64,000 nt of DNA. Origin: Varanus komodoensis. Taxonomy: Eukaryota; Chordata; Lepidosauria; Squamata; Varanidae. Shown piece by piece: positions 10,997-21,580 of this stretch. Under the pieces are notes generated by a model, which had not been told where the DNA came from, did no database searches, and saw nothing but the letters and a program-made list of their open reading frames with translations. The stretch's first letter is position 1; the number at the start of each line of letters is the position of its first letter. Location of the stretch: assembly GCF_004798865.1 (NCBI RefSeq), contig NW_025335268.1, positions 72,430,546 through 72,494,545 on the forward strand, in the 5' to 3' direction. The translations under genes and the position numbers were made by a program.

Positions 10997-11440
10997 CCAT
11001 AGAATAGTAGAGATGGAAGGAGCCAGAGGGCCATCAGGTTCAAACCCCTGCTCAGTGCCAGGACTCCAGGCTAAACTATCCCTCTCAGAGGACTGTCCAG
11101 TTGCATCTTGAACACTTCCACAACCTCTGCGGCTCTTGGGTTCCATTGCTGTATTGCTCTCACAGTCCGGAAATTTTTACAGATATCTAGCCAAAACCTG
11201 GCTTTCGGGAGCCCACTATTCTGTGTCTTGCAATCTGGGATGAGCAAGAATCAATTCTGGCCTTCCTCTTTGTGACAAGCTTTCAAGGACTCGGAGGGTG
11301 CTATCATATCTGCCCCTCAGTCTTGTTTTCTCAAGGCTAGGCATGCCCAGTTCTCTCAATCGCTGCTCAAAGGGCTTTGCCTCCAGTCCCTGGACCATCG
11401 CTGTTGTCCTCCTCTGAACCATTAACATGCCATAGGATTC
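10997..11440 (-). repeat. CR1-type LINE 3' end (family B), inverted partner
   Basis: Starts with the reverse complement of the CR1 terminus (CCATAGAATAGTAGAG). On the minus strand it encodes an [19 protein letters not shown] remnant of ORF2. Only two bases separate it from the 3' end of the plus-strand copy, making a tail-to-tail inverted repeat with arms of about 340 bp that are visibly diverged. Confidence 0.85.
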
Positions 11441-13069
11441 ATGCAAGCCACAAAAGAGGTTGCAACCTCAGCATCTGGAATCAAGGACTAAGCTGCCTCT
11501 AAATCTGGACATTCCATTTAGCTATCCTGGCTAATTCCTTTTTGCAGACTTCTCTTCCACATGCACAACCCATTCTTAGCTGAAAAATTCAATCAAACTG
11601 ATGATAATGTACACCAGAGTGTTCCAGATCCCCCACGAGGTTTCCAGGATTGGTGGCCCCATTCAGCACAGATAAGGACACAAGGTCCTATGCATAGTTA
11701 GAGACCTGAAACCCCGCAAATTCCCCAGCCAGTCTTGCGGCAGGTCTTTCTTCTGTCTAAACAGCCATATTATGTCTTAGTGGTGAAAGGGAAAGGAAGT
11801 GAGCCGGGAAATTTCTGGTCTGAATCTTCGCTCTGCTTGCTGACTCCACACATGTCAATATTTGCTCAGTGAATGCACTTTTGGGAGTTCTCGCAGAGTA
11901 TGGTGTAAGGTTGTGCAAATGGAGAGAAAGCTGTTCACCAGTGCTCTATGGATTTTCAGGCAAATTTCCACCATTCACCCTTTTGTATGCTGCTAAATTT
12001 GTGTGAAGATAAACAAAAAAAATCAGTCCACAAGGATTGGATAGTGAAATATCTGGACTCACTTAATTGCTCACAGATTTTTCCAAAATGGCCCATTATT
12101 TCTGAAAGCAAAGGGAAACATATTGTTCTACTTGTGTAATTCCACTGGTCCAGTATCACACAGTGCCACCTACAGGTTATGTCACAGAAAAGCAGGAAAG
12201 GAAAAACTGAGCAGAGCTCAGATCTCAGTTCTGCAACAAAACCAGAAAGCAGATACAGCTGATTACCAGTCCTATGTAGAGAAATGGACTGACATAATTT
12301 TCAACCAGAGACATTTGCTTGTCCTATTTCTTATGGACAAGCAAATGTGGACTCAAAGGAAACCGGCACTTGTAAACTTGCATTTTCTACCCAACCGAGC
12401 CCTTCTCCTCATGAAAATGAACGCATAAACCACCGACAAATCCAAAAATAACATAAAGGAAAAAGGAGCTACCAGTGCTGCAGTTCTAGACTGAAATTCA
12501 AGTTTCTTGGCAGGTGCCCCTTCAGTCCCAAGGAACTGGTCTCTTTCTCACCACACATAATCCTGACTCAAGTCCATCTGCTTGATTTATTAACATTCAC
12601 ATCTCAGAAGGGTGTGCATGATCTAGAATCCACTGTGGTTGGCATTTGTGTTCCAGGCTTGAGTTTCAAGGGCACAGGGTAGACAGAGTGGCTGCACAGG
12701 GAGAATTTCTTGGGACTGATTTGCTTGGGAGGGTGTCAAGCAGGATGCAAAGCTGAGGCAGAAGTCAGGGGCATGCTGAAATATGTGATACCGATTGGAA
12801 TATGAATTAATGGGCAGAGAGGTGAACCACTATCACCTCCAGGGTCAGCAGTTTGGAGTCGGCCTTGGTAAACAGCCAAAAAAAATCTTCCCATGACCCA
12901 CAACCTTGCCCCCACCTCCAGAGGAAGAAGAAAGTTCTCCAGACATTGACTTTTCAATCCATATCTAGCAGCAGTCTTTAAAAACAAAGTCAAGTTAGGT
13001 GAAGGGGCCCAATTCAGATTTTAAGTACTATTTTACCACCAGAAGCAGAGGCGGAGGAAAAGGAAGAGG
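11441..13069. other. No gene recognised; AT-rich unique sequence
   Basis: No exon or named repeat. The part at 11940-12440 is AT-rich with open frames of 63-101 codons that resemble nothing known. It might be an old unrecognised repeat or conserved non-coding DNA. Confidence 0.4.
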
Positions 13070-13124
13070 TGAAGAGAAGAGAAGAGAAGAGAAGAGAAGA
13101 GAAGAGAAGAGAAGAGAAGAGAAG
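13070..13124. repeat. (GAAGA)n microsatellite
   Basis: Eleven near-perfect pentamers, purine-only on the plus strand, same unit as at 39319-39375. Confidence 0.97.
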
Positions 13125-13532
13125 GACCAACATCCCACCGAAGAGAACACTGATTTGCTTAAAATGTGCATATCCCAATGCATGTGCATCTGCACATCCG
13201 GAAACGTGACTCCTTTTTCAACAGAAGTACAATCCACCTCAGCCTTGTGGCCTAGGCTGTGACCAGCAGCTGCCTGGTGCACTGGCTGCTCCACGAAGGG
13301 TTCATGAGCAACGCTGGACAGCCTGCCTTGACCCTTCCTGCCCAGCCAACACTGCGGTTTCTCAGCCAGCCTGAAACCCTGGGTTCAAACAGCGCCTCCC
13401 AGGCAGGCAGAGGGAGCAAAAGCTGCAGTGCAGGCTAAATGCTACGAGCTGGTAAACCCTGGCAAGGGAAGGAGTTGCAAATCCGCCAGAGGACAGAGAA
13501 GAAAGGGGGAAATGCCCAAGTAAGGCTCACCT

Positions 13533-14240
13533 TTGGAGACGAGGCTGCTCGTCAGCGCATCCTTTAAACAGGAACAAGTCCTCGTTCTGATATGTGCGTA
13601 TCTCTATTTCAAAGCCACGCATTTTCCACTGCCACGCTTCTCCTCCCCAAAGAACATTTTGCTTTTGAGCGCTGTGACGAGCCTATTCATTTCGCAAATA
13701 TTTGCATGCCAGGCATGCCGGTCAACACCGAGCGCTCACCAAGATTTATATTCCCTGGTTCTTGAACACGGTGTGAGCGTGTTTGGTGGGAGGGGGATGA
13801 GAGATCGTGCAAATGTTCCCGATGCAGACAAGTTCCAGAGGATCTCCAGGAGGCCGCACAGTCGCCCTGGCTGGAAAGAGACGGCGAGCTCCTCCGACTG
13901 CCAGATGCCTCTTGTTAACTCGCTGCTAAGAAATGAAGGGACAAGCAGGTCATCGGGATGCAGACCATCAAGGGCACTGCCTAGCAATGCAGAACGACAC
14001 CTCCAGGTCACAAGTGCAGGGCTAACTTTGACAGCAGCTGCCTCTTGCTCCTTCTGCAAGGGCGGCCAGCTCCCGGACCGGAGGGCTCACTCAGACAGGC
14101 CCCTCAAAAGCTGGCATCGGGAGATACCTGCCAGGGATTAATCTCTCCGCCGGCCCCGATAAGATAATGCGTCTTTTCCATGCGCCGCAAGCCCTTTTGT
14201 GTCCTCAGATGCAGCCCTGGGTGATTATGCAGAAGTTTTG
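13533..14240. promoter_or_regulatory. Candidate conserved non-coding/regulatory block
   Basis: Repeat-free stretch. It contains 'TTCGCAAATATTTGCATGCC', a near-palindrome with an octamer-like ATTTGCAT, at about 13691-13710, a tandem GATA pair (GATAAGATAA) at 14158-14167, and GGATTAATC at about 14135. A 202-codon plus-strand frame spans most of it but matches no known protein and has no flanking splice logic. Regulatory function is inferred from motifs only. Confidence 0.3.
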
Positions 14241-14862
14241 GGGCTGGAGACTAAACTAGGAGGCCTGTCCAGAGCTGTGATTTCACTGCATCGAGGAAGG
14301 GGTGGAACGATATATGAGCCATGAATCATGTCATATTTCTCACTTACTGTAATCGCGAACTCCAGAGGAACCAACGGGAACGGAGCCAAAATGAAGTTAC
14401 TGAGAAAGAGAGGGAGGGACTGGCGTACTTGAGGCAAAGCCAGGCTCTGCACTCGTACCCCCAAAAAAGGCTTTTCCCAAAAGAGTTGGCAAGGGGACTC
14501 TGCCAAACAGTGTGCAGAACATTTTAGTATCCAGGGAAAAGGGAAAAATGAAAACTGAGGGGTGGGAGGCCTGGAGGGGTCCAGATGAGTGTGCTCCCTG
14601 GACAAATGAAGATCTTCCCCACCACGCAGAAAACATGTCTTGGGAAAGATGCATGGGAGGAAACCAGAACACACTGGAAAGGTGAAGAGCCCCTCCCCAC
14701 TTACCAGCCTCAAACATCTGCTCCCAAAACTTTCACGGGAAGAAATGGCTATGATTCCATTTTTTATTTAAACTCATGAATGTCTGGCACTATTTTTAAA
14801 AAGCAAGTTTCTGGGCAGCAGGAAAGGGTCTAAGGATGACCAGTGCATGTCTGGAAAAATTC
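14241..14862. other. No gene recognised
   Basis: Unique-looking sequence with overlapping open frames on both strands (up to 162 codons on the minus strand, unrecognised and Ser/Pro-rich). No repeat assigned. Confidence 0.4.
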
Positions 14863-14945
14863 CTAGAAACATAGAAACAGAGCAAGTCAGAAGGGGCCTC
14901 CCGGGCCATCTAGTCTGACCCCCGGCTCTAGCCGGCTCTGCACAC
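14863..14945 (-). repeat. CR1-type LINE 3' tail (family A)
   Basis: Minus-strand terminal ~80 bp only: TAGAAACATAGAAACAGAG, then the reverse complement of the TCAGACTAGATGGCCC signature. No coding part remains. Confidence 0.88.
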
Positions 14946-15073
14946 TCCACTCATTCAGAAACTGGAGAGTTCCAAGAGGTGGGGATTAGTGCCCACAATG
15001 CCCACTGCGTCTTTCCTTGGTATCACTCTTTTACACTCATTTCCTATCATCCCTAATCTTCCACTATGCCTTT

Positions 15074-15275
15074 TTACATATGTATTTATTATTACATTTA
15101 TATCCAGGCTTCTTGCAAGGAACACAAGGTAAAAGGAACACAAGTCTTCCTTCTCTCCATTTCATCTTCACAATAACCTTGTGAGGTAGGCCACACTGAG
15201 AGTAAGGCACTGGCCCAAAGCCATCCAATAAGTGGGGACTAGGAGCCAGTAACCATCTGGCTCCCAGGCGTCTAT
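15074..15275 (-). repeat. tRNA-derived CORE-type SINE (degraded)
   Basis: Minus-strand order: B-box-like remnant near 15240, core with 'GGCTTTGGGCCAGTGCC', 'CCTACCTCACAAGG', then an AT-rich tail. It lacks a clean tRNA-like head. Confidence 0.7.
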
Positions 15276-15389
15276 ATTTCCTTTCACTGAGAAATGAATT
15301 CTGAAACCTTAAATGGGGTCTTAGAAGCAAATTGATCGCAGATAATAAAAGATGAATTCAAACCTGACTTGTTAAATTTAGGGTGGTAG

Positions 15390-15750
15390 TGTTTGTTTGT
15401 TTATTTATTTATTTGTATTCTGCTTTTCTACTGAAAGCAAATAAAACTACTTATAAAGAGTTAAAACAATGCAATTAAACCCATGTGAAATAAAAATTAA
15501 ACAGGACATCACAACAGCAACACTAAAACATTGCAATTTAAGAGTAATGGGGTATAAAACCCTATTTAAAAAGCAGTCCACTAGCCCAGACAAGCTTGTT
15601 GAGATAAACAGTCCTTCCACAGACACCTAAAATGAGAAACAGTGGAGCTTGGTGGATCGCCACAAGGAAAGCCTTCTACAGTTTCAGTGCCACCACCAAA
15701 AAGGCCCTGTGCTGTCGGGTGCCGTCCGTCTTATCCCACACCACGATACA
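15390..15750 (-). repeat. Old L2-type LINE 3' end
   Basis: Starts with a TTTATTTATTTATTTG tail, followed on the minus strand by an AT-rich 3' UTR and, at 15640-15740, a GGTGGTGGCACTGAAACTG segment corresponding to the L2 'AVAPKLWN' region. Strongly diverged. Confidence 0.6.
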
Positions 15751-16109
15751 ATAAGATTCCTTGGGACAAAAATAAGTTCAGTGGAAGGGTAATTATCACC
15801 ACCAATTAACGCCTCCAGCCTATGACTCCTTTGCCATCCTTTTACCAGCACCACATCTGTCCAGTTCTACAAACACACACAAATTAACGGTTTCAATTCG
15901 CAGCTTTCACATAATCAAGATTCAGGGCTTGTACTCCTGTGGTTGTCACCCTGAAATATCAGCACACCGAGAAAGATCTCCAGCATGTTTGCTTACTGAT
16001 TGCTAGCATGGGCTTCACAGTGCCTAACTAGGTTTATTTATAATACCGTAAATGCAGCCTTGCTATTAATCGAAGGGCCCAACCAGGGCTGGTCCGGGGC
16101 ATTATGATG
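15751..16109. other. No gene recognised
   Basis: Unique-looking AT-rich sequence between an L2 and a CR1 copy. Nothing assignable. Confidence 0.4.
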
Positions 16110-16629
16110 TCTGAGTCTGGTGTTCCCACAACTGGAGTACTGTGTTCAGTTGTGAGCTTCACATTCCAGGAAGGATATAGCCAGTTAGAGTCAGTGCAGT
16201 GAAGGGCCACAAGAATGGTGGCCAGATTGCAGGGAAAGCCGTATGAGGTGAGACTGAGGGAACTGGGTCTCTTCAGCCTGGGGAAGAGGAGACTCCGAGG
16301 GGATCTGTGGGTGACATGCAGGTATGTGAGGTGGTAGGTAGAGACCTGCTCTCCCCTGCAGAGGAGGGCAGGACGTGCTCCAATGGAGCAAAGCTCAGGG
16401 AACCCAGGTTCCATTTGGATGCCAGGAAGCACTTCCTGACAGTCAGGACCCCGAGGGTGTGGAATGGGCTTCCACGGGAGGTCGCTGAGGCCCCATCGGT
16501 GAGGGCGTTCAAGGATAGGCTGGATGTCCACATGGTGGGCATGTCGTGAGCGGAGCCGGCTGGAGCGGGGGGTCAGACTAGATGGCCCGGGAGACTCCTT
16601 CTGACTGGCTCAGTTTCTATGTTTCTATG
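16110..16629 (+). repeat. CR1-type LINE 3' end (family A), longest copy
   Basis: Begins with the ORF2 segment around 'CAACTGGAGTACTGTGTTC' (matching the LEYCVQF motif of CR1 reverse transcriptases) and continues through the usual C-terminus to TGA at 16547-16549. It ends in TTTCTATGTTTCTATG. Relative to other copies, a short deletion removes the GCHTE-type codons near 16330, and the upstream part is out of frame with the downstream part. Confidence 0.9.
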
Positions 16630-18029
16630 ATGTCTGAGGTCAAGAGCAAGTCGGTCTCAGTATAAAAGTTGACCAGACTGGCAGCTGCATCATTCTCCAA
16701 CACAAGCAACAGGAGTGAATCTCTGCCTAACCTGAAGGCTGCTGACAAGCTCAGGGGTCCCAGAGCAGACTGCTTGGCACATTGCCCTTTCCTCCAACAT
16801 CTTGCTGCCCCATCCCAGCATCCTCTGCGTGAAGCAATGGCTTCATCCTATCTTATGGTAAGGCTGGCTCTGGGCCAAACGAAATGCCCTAGTGATCATG
16901 CGACACACACCCATTCAGATTGCTCACAACCATGCCTGCACCCAACTTAGCTCGCTGCTAGGGTCCTAACACGAGTTCCTCCAGGACTGGGCCTCCCTTA
17001 GAGTCGTTGACTCAGCAGAATCAACTACCTGTATCATTGCCATGCCAACTGAGAGGTTGTCCTTGCAGCTCCAGACCCACCCGCCTTCACCAGGCTTCAG
17101 AAGTTCTCTGCACAGTGCTGAGACAACAACTCTTCTTAAGTGAGCTCTGGTTCGTGCCTGCTACAGTGGTGCATCCAGGAAAGCCCTGTCTTTTTTGGCC
17201 TTGCCTTACCATCCTGCCTAACTGATCCACTGTTCTTGACTCTGATTCAGCTGGATTTCCAGGAAGGACACTCTGTTGGCTCCCTTGGGAACCTTGACCC
17301 ATGCTGGACAGGAAACTGCCCATTGCAATAGACACCACTGGACCAGGTGAATCAATAGTCTGACCCACCATCTGGCAGCTGCAGAAGTTCCTGCTCAGCA
17401 CAGCAGCCAGCCACTCATGCCCCATGGAGTGACCATTTTCACAAGCAGCAATTCCTTCTACATGTCTCCTGTCTGGCTATCAGATTCTTTTTTTTAAATC
17501 TGCATTGACCACAAGATGGATTCGATTTCAAAAGGACGGACTTCTGCTTTTTCTCCCCCAACAAGAATGTCACAAATAACTCATTCCAAAATCAACAGGC
17601 ATCCTTAGCATCATCTGAAAATCATTTGAAAACCTCATTGCTATGATATGCTCGAGCATAAGTTCTGTTGGCCTCTATGGGATTTACTTCTGCATCAATG
17701 CAGATGGATTCTGCATGACTCCAGGACTGAGTTTGGGATTGCATGCCCTGCCTTCACACTGGGCCTCACCGTGACTGCACTTGCCAAGAGGAAGCATGGT
17801 GCCCAGAGCTCCTGGACCGGGCTCTCGACTCCACGCCATTGCCACCTGCTTGCTCACCTGCCCTCCCATTCTGACCCAGAGAGGTGAGCATGCTAATCCC
17901 GAGAGCTGCCACCAAGTGGGCAAGTGCTAGCAGGGAGAAGAAGAAGGATCGCAGCTGGTGGCGATGGCAGTGGAAGGGCCCATCCTGGATGAAGACCTCT
18001 TCAGTGCCACCCATTATGGACAGAGACAG
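16630..18029. other. No gene recognised; weak palindromic-repeat remnant near 17640
   Basis: Mostly unique-looking sequence. At 17640-17730 the words 'GCATAAGTTCTGTTGGCC' and 'TATGGGATTTACTTCTGCAT' resemble palindromic family E (compare 42885-42980), but weakly. No exon found. Confidence 0.35.
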
Positions 18030-18485
18030 AGCCCGGTTAGCGTTAGGGTCAGTGCAGCACAGGGCCACAAGGATGGATTGCGGGAAAAGCCATACAAGGT
18101 GAGACTGAGGGAACTGGGTCTTTTCAGCCTGGAGAAGAGGAGACTCAGAGGGGATCTGTTGGCGACATACAGGTATGTGAGGGGATGTCACATGGAGATG
18201 GGTAGAGACCTGTTCTCCCCTGCAGAGGAAGGCAGGACGCGCTCCAACGGAGCCAAGCTCAGGGAGCCAAGGTTCAGTTTGGATGCCAGGAAGCACTTCC
18301 TGACAGTCACGACCCCGAGGGTGTGGAATGGGCTTCCACAGGAGGGGGTTGAGGCCCCCTCGGTAAGGGTGTCCAAGGATAGGCTGGACGTCCACATGGT
18401 GGGCATGTCATGAGCAGAGCTGGCTGGAGCCAGGGGTCAGACTAGATGGTCCGAGAGGCCTCTTCTGACTCACTCAGTTTCTATG
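18030..18485 (+). repeat. CR1-type LINE 3' end (family A)
   Basis: An intact frame runs from upstream into the CR1 C-terminus (VRLRELGLFSLEKRRLRGDL through WNGLPQEGVEAPS to TGA at 18411-18413). Tail TCAGACTAGATGG, then TTTCTATG at 18478-18485. The Bov-B fragment starts immediately after the terminal octamer. Confidence 0.9.
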
Positions 18486-18848
18486 GGATGGAGCCTAGTG
18501 CAGCCAAGAAATTCTCAGAAGCCTGGAAGGGCAGCAGTCAAGGAGACAGAAAAGATCATCAGATGTAAGGATGTTTCACTGAAGGCCAAGGTCAGGATCA
18601 TCCACACCATTCTGCTCCTCATCACTATGGATGGATGTGGAACCTTGACAGTCAAGAAAGCTGACGGGAAAATGACGCACTTGAAAATGGTGCTGGAGGA
18701 GAGCTTTGCCATTACCCTGCACCAACGGAAAGATTAATACACGGGTCTTAGGTCAAATCAAGCCCAAGCTCTCCCTGGAAACAAAAATGAGGCTGTTGTA
18801 CTTTGGACCCATCATGAGAAGGCAAGACTCCCTGGAGAAGACAATCAT
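18486..18848 (+). repeat. Bov-B/RTE LINE ORF2 fragment, left part
   Basis: The plus frame at 18483-18737 reads like the RTE ORF2 C-terminal region: KVRIIHTILLLITMDGCGTL aligns with the Bov-B KVRIVKAMVFPVVMYGCESW segment. It then continues in another frame as DQIKPELSLE-like and FGHIMRRQDSLEK-like sequence at 18740-18845. The sequence resumes after a CR1 tail at 18933. Confidence 0.78.
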
Positions 18849-18932
18849 ACACATGGTAGTCATGTCATGAGCAGAGCCAGAGATCAGACTAGATGGCCCA
18901 GGAGACCCCTTCTGACTTGCCCTGCTTCCATG
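18849..18932 (+). repeat. CR1 family A 3' tail lying inside the Bov-B copy
   Basis: 'ACACATGGTAGTCATGTCAT' and 'GATCAGACTAGATGGCCC' match the last coding codons and tail of family A. It ends in TTCCATG, a decayed TTTCTATG. Bov-B sequence lies on both sides, so this is a nested insertion. Confidence 0.75.
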
Positions 18933-19080
18933 TCAGGGAAGGTCAAAAGTGGAAGAAGAAAAGGAAGACCAAATGGTCTTCATCAAGGAAGCCAAAGCCT
19001 CGAATTTATAACAGGGATGTCATGGGCAGCAGAACAGCAACTCCTGAGAATGTTTCACTCAACCTGCCCCTGCAAACCCA
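18933..19080 (+). repeat. Bov-B/RTE LINE ORF2 fragment, right part
   Basis: Encodes GKVKSGRRKGRPNGLHQGS, corresponding to the Bov-B GKVEGKRRRGRPRTRW region that should directly follow the DSLEK motif left of the CR1 tail. Confidence 0.72.
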
Positions 19081-19429
19081 CAGCCAGGGCTGATTTGCTG
19101 ATCCTGAACCTGTAAACAGTGGAACTTGCAAGTACTGGGTCAATTCTAGGTGCAGCCATCATCCTATAACCATGGGAATCATGTTGCGCTCAGTCCCAGC
19201 GCTAAATTCACGTGTGTCTATGATGGGGCCTTGCAGTCCATGCCTAGACAGGAGACCAGCCCACAAATACTTCAGTGTCTGCCTACACGGATCTAAGCTA
19301 GTCCTCTGTGGCTAAGCTCACCAGCACCTCTCCCACCCCCAAGCCAAGTCCTCCAGAGCCTCCTTCCTCTGGTCACCAGAAGTGATCAGGTGCATAGCTT
19401 TACACACCCCTGAACCATAAGCCTGCAAA
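19081..19429. other. No gene recognised
   Basis: Unique-looking sequence between a Bov-B fragment and an AT-rich candidate regulatory block. Confidence 0.4.
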
Positions 19430-20240
19430 AGCAGTTGCTGTTATCAAATGGGGGGGAAATCTTGCATTTCATCCTACAGAAGTCAGCTTCAACGTACAAA
19501 AACAACACTTGTCAATTTGCATCCTATACAATTTTACAAAATGCCCACATTTCAGATGAGAATGAAAGCCAAGGAAGAAATCTGCTCTTCTCAGAAATCC
19601 TCAGCTTATTAAAGATGCATTACCCCCTTATTTTAAAGAAGCACCTGCCTCTCAATGAGGGCAAAGAAATCGTGGATATATATTTAATCTGTGCATATGA
19701 AAAAATCAATTTGCACAAGCACATCTGTTGCATCGTTTGAAGCTCAGCTCCCTATTTAAACTATGCTTCTTACAAGGGTTTCTTAGATTTCCCCCCAAAA
19801 GATGAAAAACCCTCTAAACAATTAAAGTTACCCAAGTAATGCTTTGATCCCTGAAATCTTAAGACTGCAGCTCACAAGGGTGGGGATGGGGAGGAAGGAG
19901 AAGCGACTAATCTCATATGAAGAGGCACACAGTGTAATTATAAGAGTGGAGCAGACCATCGGGCCTGTTTGTGCTGGCCTTCTGATTACCGCTCCGATTG
20001 TCTTTCAGGTGAAATATGGACAGTAGCAGATAAAAGAAGCCCGGCAGCTCGGTTGTATGCCTTCAAAAAATGTTTTCCAAGACAAGAGCCCAAGTGAAAT
20101 AAAACTATTCTTGGGAGACAATTGATTCCCCTCCAAACAGTCTTTTTCCTCTCTTCCTCTAGCATGACAGGCACCGAGAACAGTGACAGGTGTTCCCCTG
20201 CTGCACAGCTTTCAAACAATTTCAATGCCAGGGTTTCCCC
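19430..20240. promoter_or_regulatory. Candidate conserved non-coding block
   Basis: Long repeat-free AT-rich stretch containing GTGTAATTATAAG (homeodomain-like, 19933-19945), CTCATATGAAG, CCCTATTTAAACTATG and CAATTAAAG words. A 101-codon plus-strand frame at 19435-19740 matches nothing known to me. Regulatory nature is inferred only. Confidence 0.33.
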
Positions 20241-20449
20241 CCTGTTCAGCTACCTGTAAAAGATGTTATTCTCCTCTTCCGAATCCTCAGCTTAAAGGGG
20301 AAGAGACGGAGATGACAAAAGTGTAGATATTTCTCTTGCCGCCTAGATCATGCTACAGGTATTGGGTGTTATGGAGCATCTGATGTGTACATGTGCACAG
20401 GAGTGGAGAAGCCCGGGCTGTGAACCTTGTACTAAGGGGTGTCCCCATG

Positions 20450-20700
20450 TAGTGAAGGTGATACACAAATACTTTGGGCACCTAACGAGGAGGAAGGACT
20501 CCCTGGAGAAGAGCCTGATGCTGGGAACGATGGATGGCAAAAAGAGAAGGGGACGGCACAGGCTGAGGTGGCTGAATGGGGACACCGAAGAGGTGGGTGT
20601 GGGCTTGGGTGGACTCTGGGGGACGGTGGAGGACAGGGGGGCCTGGAGGAATGTTGTCCATGGGGTTATGAAGGGTCAGGCATGACTTCGCAACTAAACA
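20450..20700 (+). repeat. Bov-B/RTE LINE ORF2 C-terminal end
   Basis: Open frame to TGA at 20683-20685 encoding KYFGHLTRRKDSLEKSLMLG, then RRGRHRLRWLNGDTEE and AWRNVVHGVMKG. This is the hallmark C-terminus of Bov-B ORF2. The 3' UTR is very short and ends in AACAAAAAAC-rich sequence. The frame is open over ~75 codons, so this is a comparatively young copy. Confidence 0.9.
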
Positions 20701-21344
20701 AAAAACCCAAAACCAAAACAATACATGAATTCATAGGCCCAATTCTCCCTGAATTAGCAAAGCTGTATCTGGGCTCTTCCAGAAGGCTGCATACAAGGAA
20801 AGCGCATTCAGCTGGGTGCTTGGGGGAAGAGTTCTAGCCCGAGCATCTCTCTGACATGCAGGGCAGCCTCCCTTTCAGTGGTGTGGGAACTGCACTTGCA
20901 GTCCAAACTGCTCAGCCTACACAACCTCACCGAAAACAACACACCGTTGATTACTGTTTCTTTAAAAAATCAGGGGCATATCAGATTGTTGTATCCCAGA
21001 AAAAGGTGTTGAGCCACGTTTAGCCCAAGGGCCAACCCAGGTTCAGAGAAGTGCTTGGGGGTTTCGTTCCAGTTGTGCCAAAGGCAAAAGGCACAGGAAC
21101 AAACACCATTTCGTTTCAGCTTCAAGTTTTTGCTACCTTAGGAGATGGCAAACCCTTGCAAGAGGTGTTTCAACCACCTGGAAAGGGAAATCGAAGCGGT
21201 GAAAAAGCTGGGAAAGGTCCGAATCACAGGTGGCCCTCTGGGGAACTCTCGCAGGCCAGAGGCGACCACCAACAGGCTGTTCAAGGGCAGTTCACTCCCA
21301 TTACCCCCATCCAACAAGGTCAAATGCTGCGTTGAGGGACAAGA
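20701..21344. other. No gene recognised
   Basis: Unique-looking sequence without a supported feature. Confidence 0.4.
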
Positions 21345-21412
21345 TCACAGGCCAGATGGTTGGGGCTGATGGGAGCTGGAGTCCAAAGCCTCTGGAGGGC
21401 CACAGGCTCTCC
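21345..21412. repeat. Half copy of palindromic family D
   Basis: Contains 'GGGGCTGATGGGAGCTGGAG' and 'TCTGGAGGGCCACAGGCTC', the right half of the family D palindrome. Confidence 0.65.
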
Positions 21413-21479
21413 ATTCAACAGCTAAGAAACTGGGGTCTTCTGGCCCACCATCGGATGTTGGGACTGGACAAATCGAAGC

Positions 21480-21580
21480 AGTCCACTTTGGCCTACAACT
21501 TCCAGAATCCCTCCCTGCTGGCCATGCTGGCTGGGGCTGATGGGAGATGCAGGCTAGAACATCTGCAGAGTGCGCAGTGC
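21480..21580. repeat. Palindromic family D (MITE-like), fuller copy
   Basis: Left arm 'TTGGCCTACAACTTCCAGAA', a short loop with GGCCATGCTGGCTGGGG, and a right arm 'GATGGGAGATGCAGGCTAG ... ACATCTGCAGAG'. The arms are imperfect reverse complements, suggesting a foldback DNA element. Confidence 0.6.

Noticed and set aside
13533-14141. 202-codon plus-strand open frame
   Set aside because: No similarity to known proteins; the region looks like non-coding regulatory sequence. Conservation could revive it, but nothing here supports a gene.
18483-18737. Small host protein of 84 codons
   Set aside because: The translation is the Bov-B ORF2 region around KVRII and GCGTLTVKKADG.
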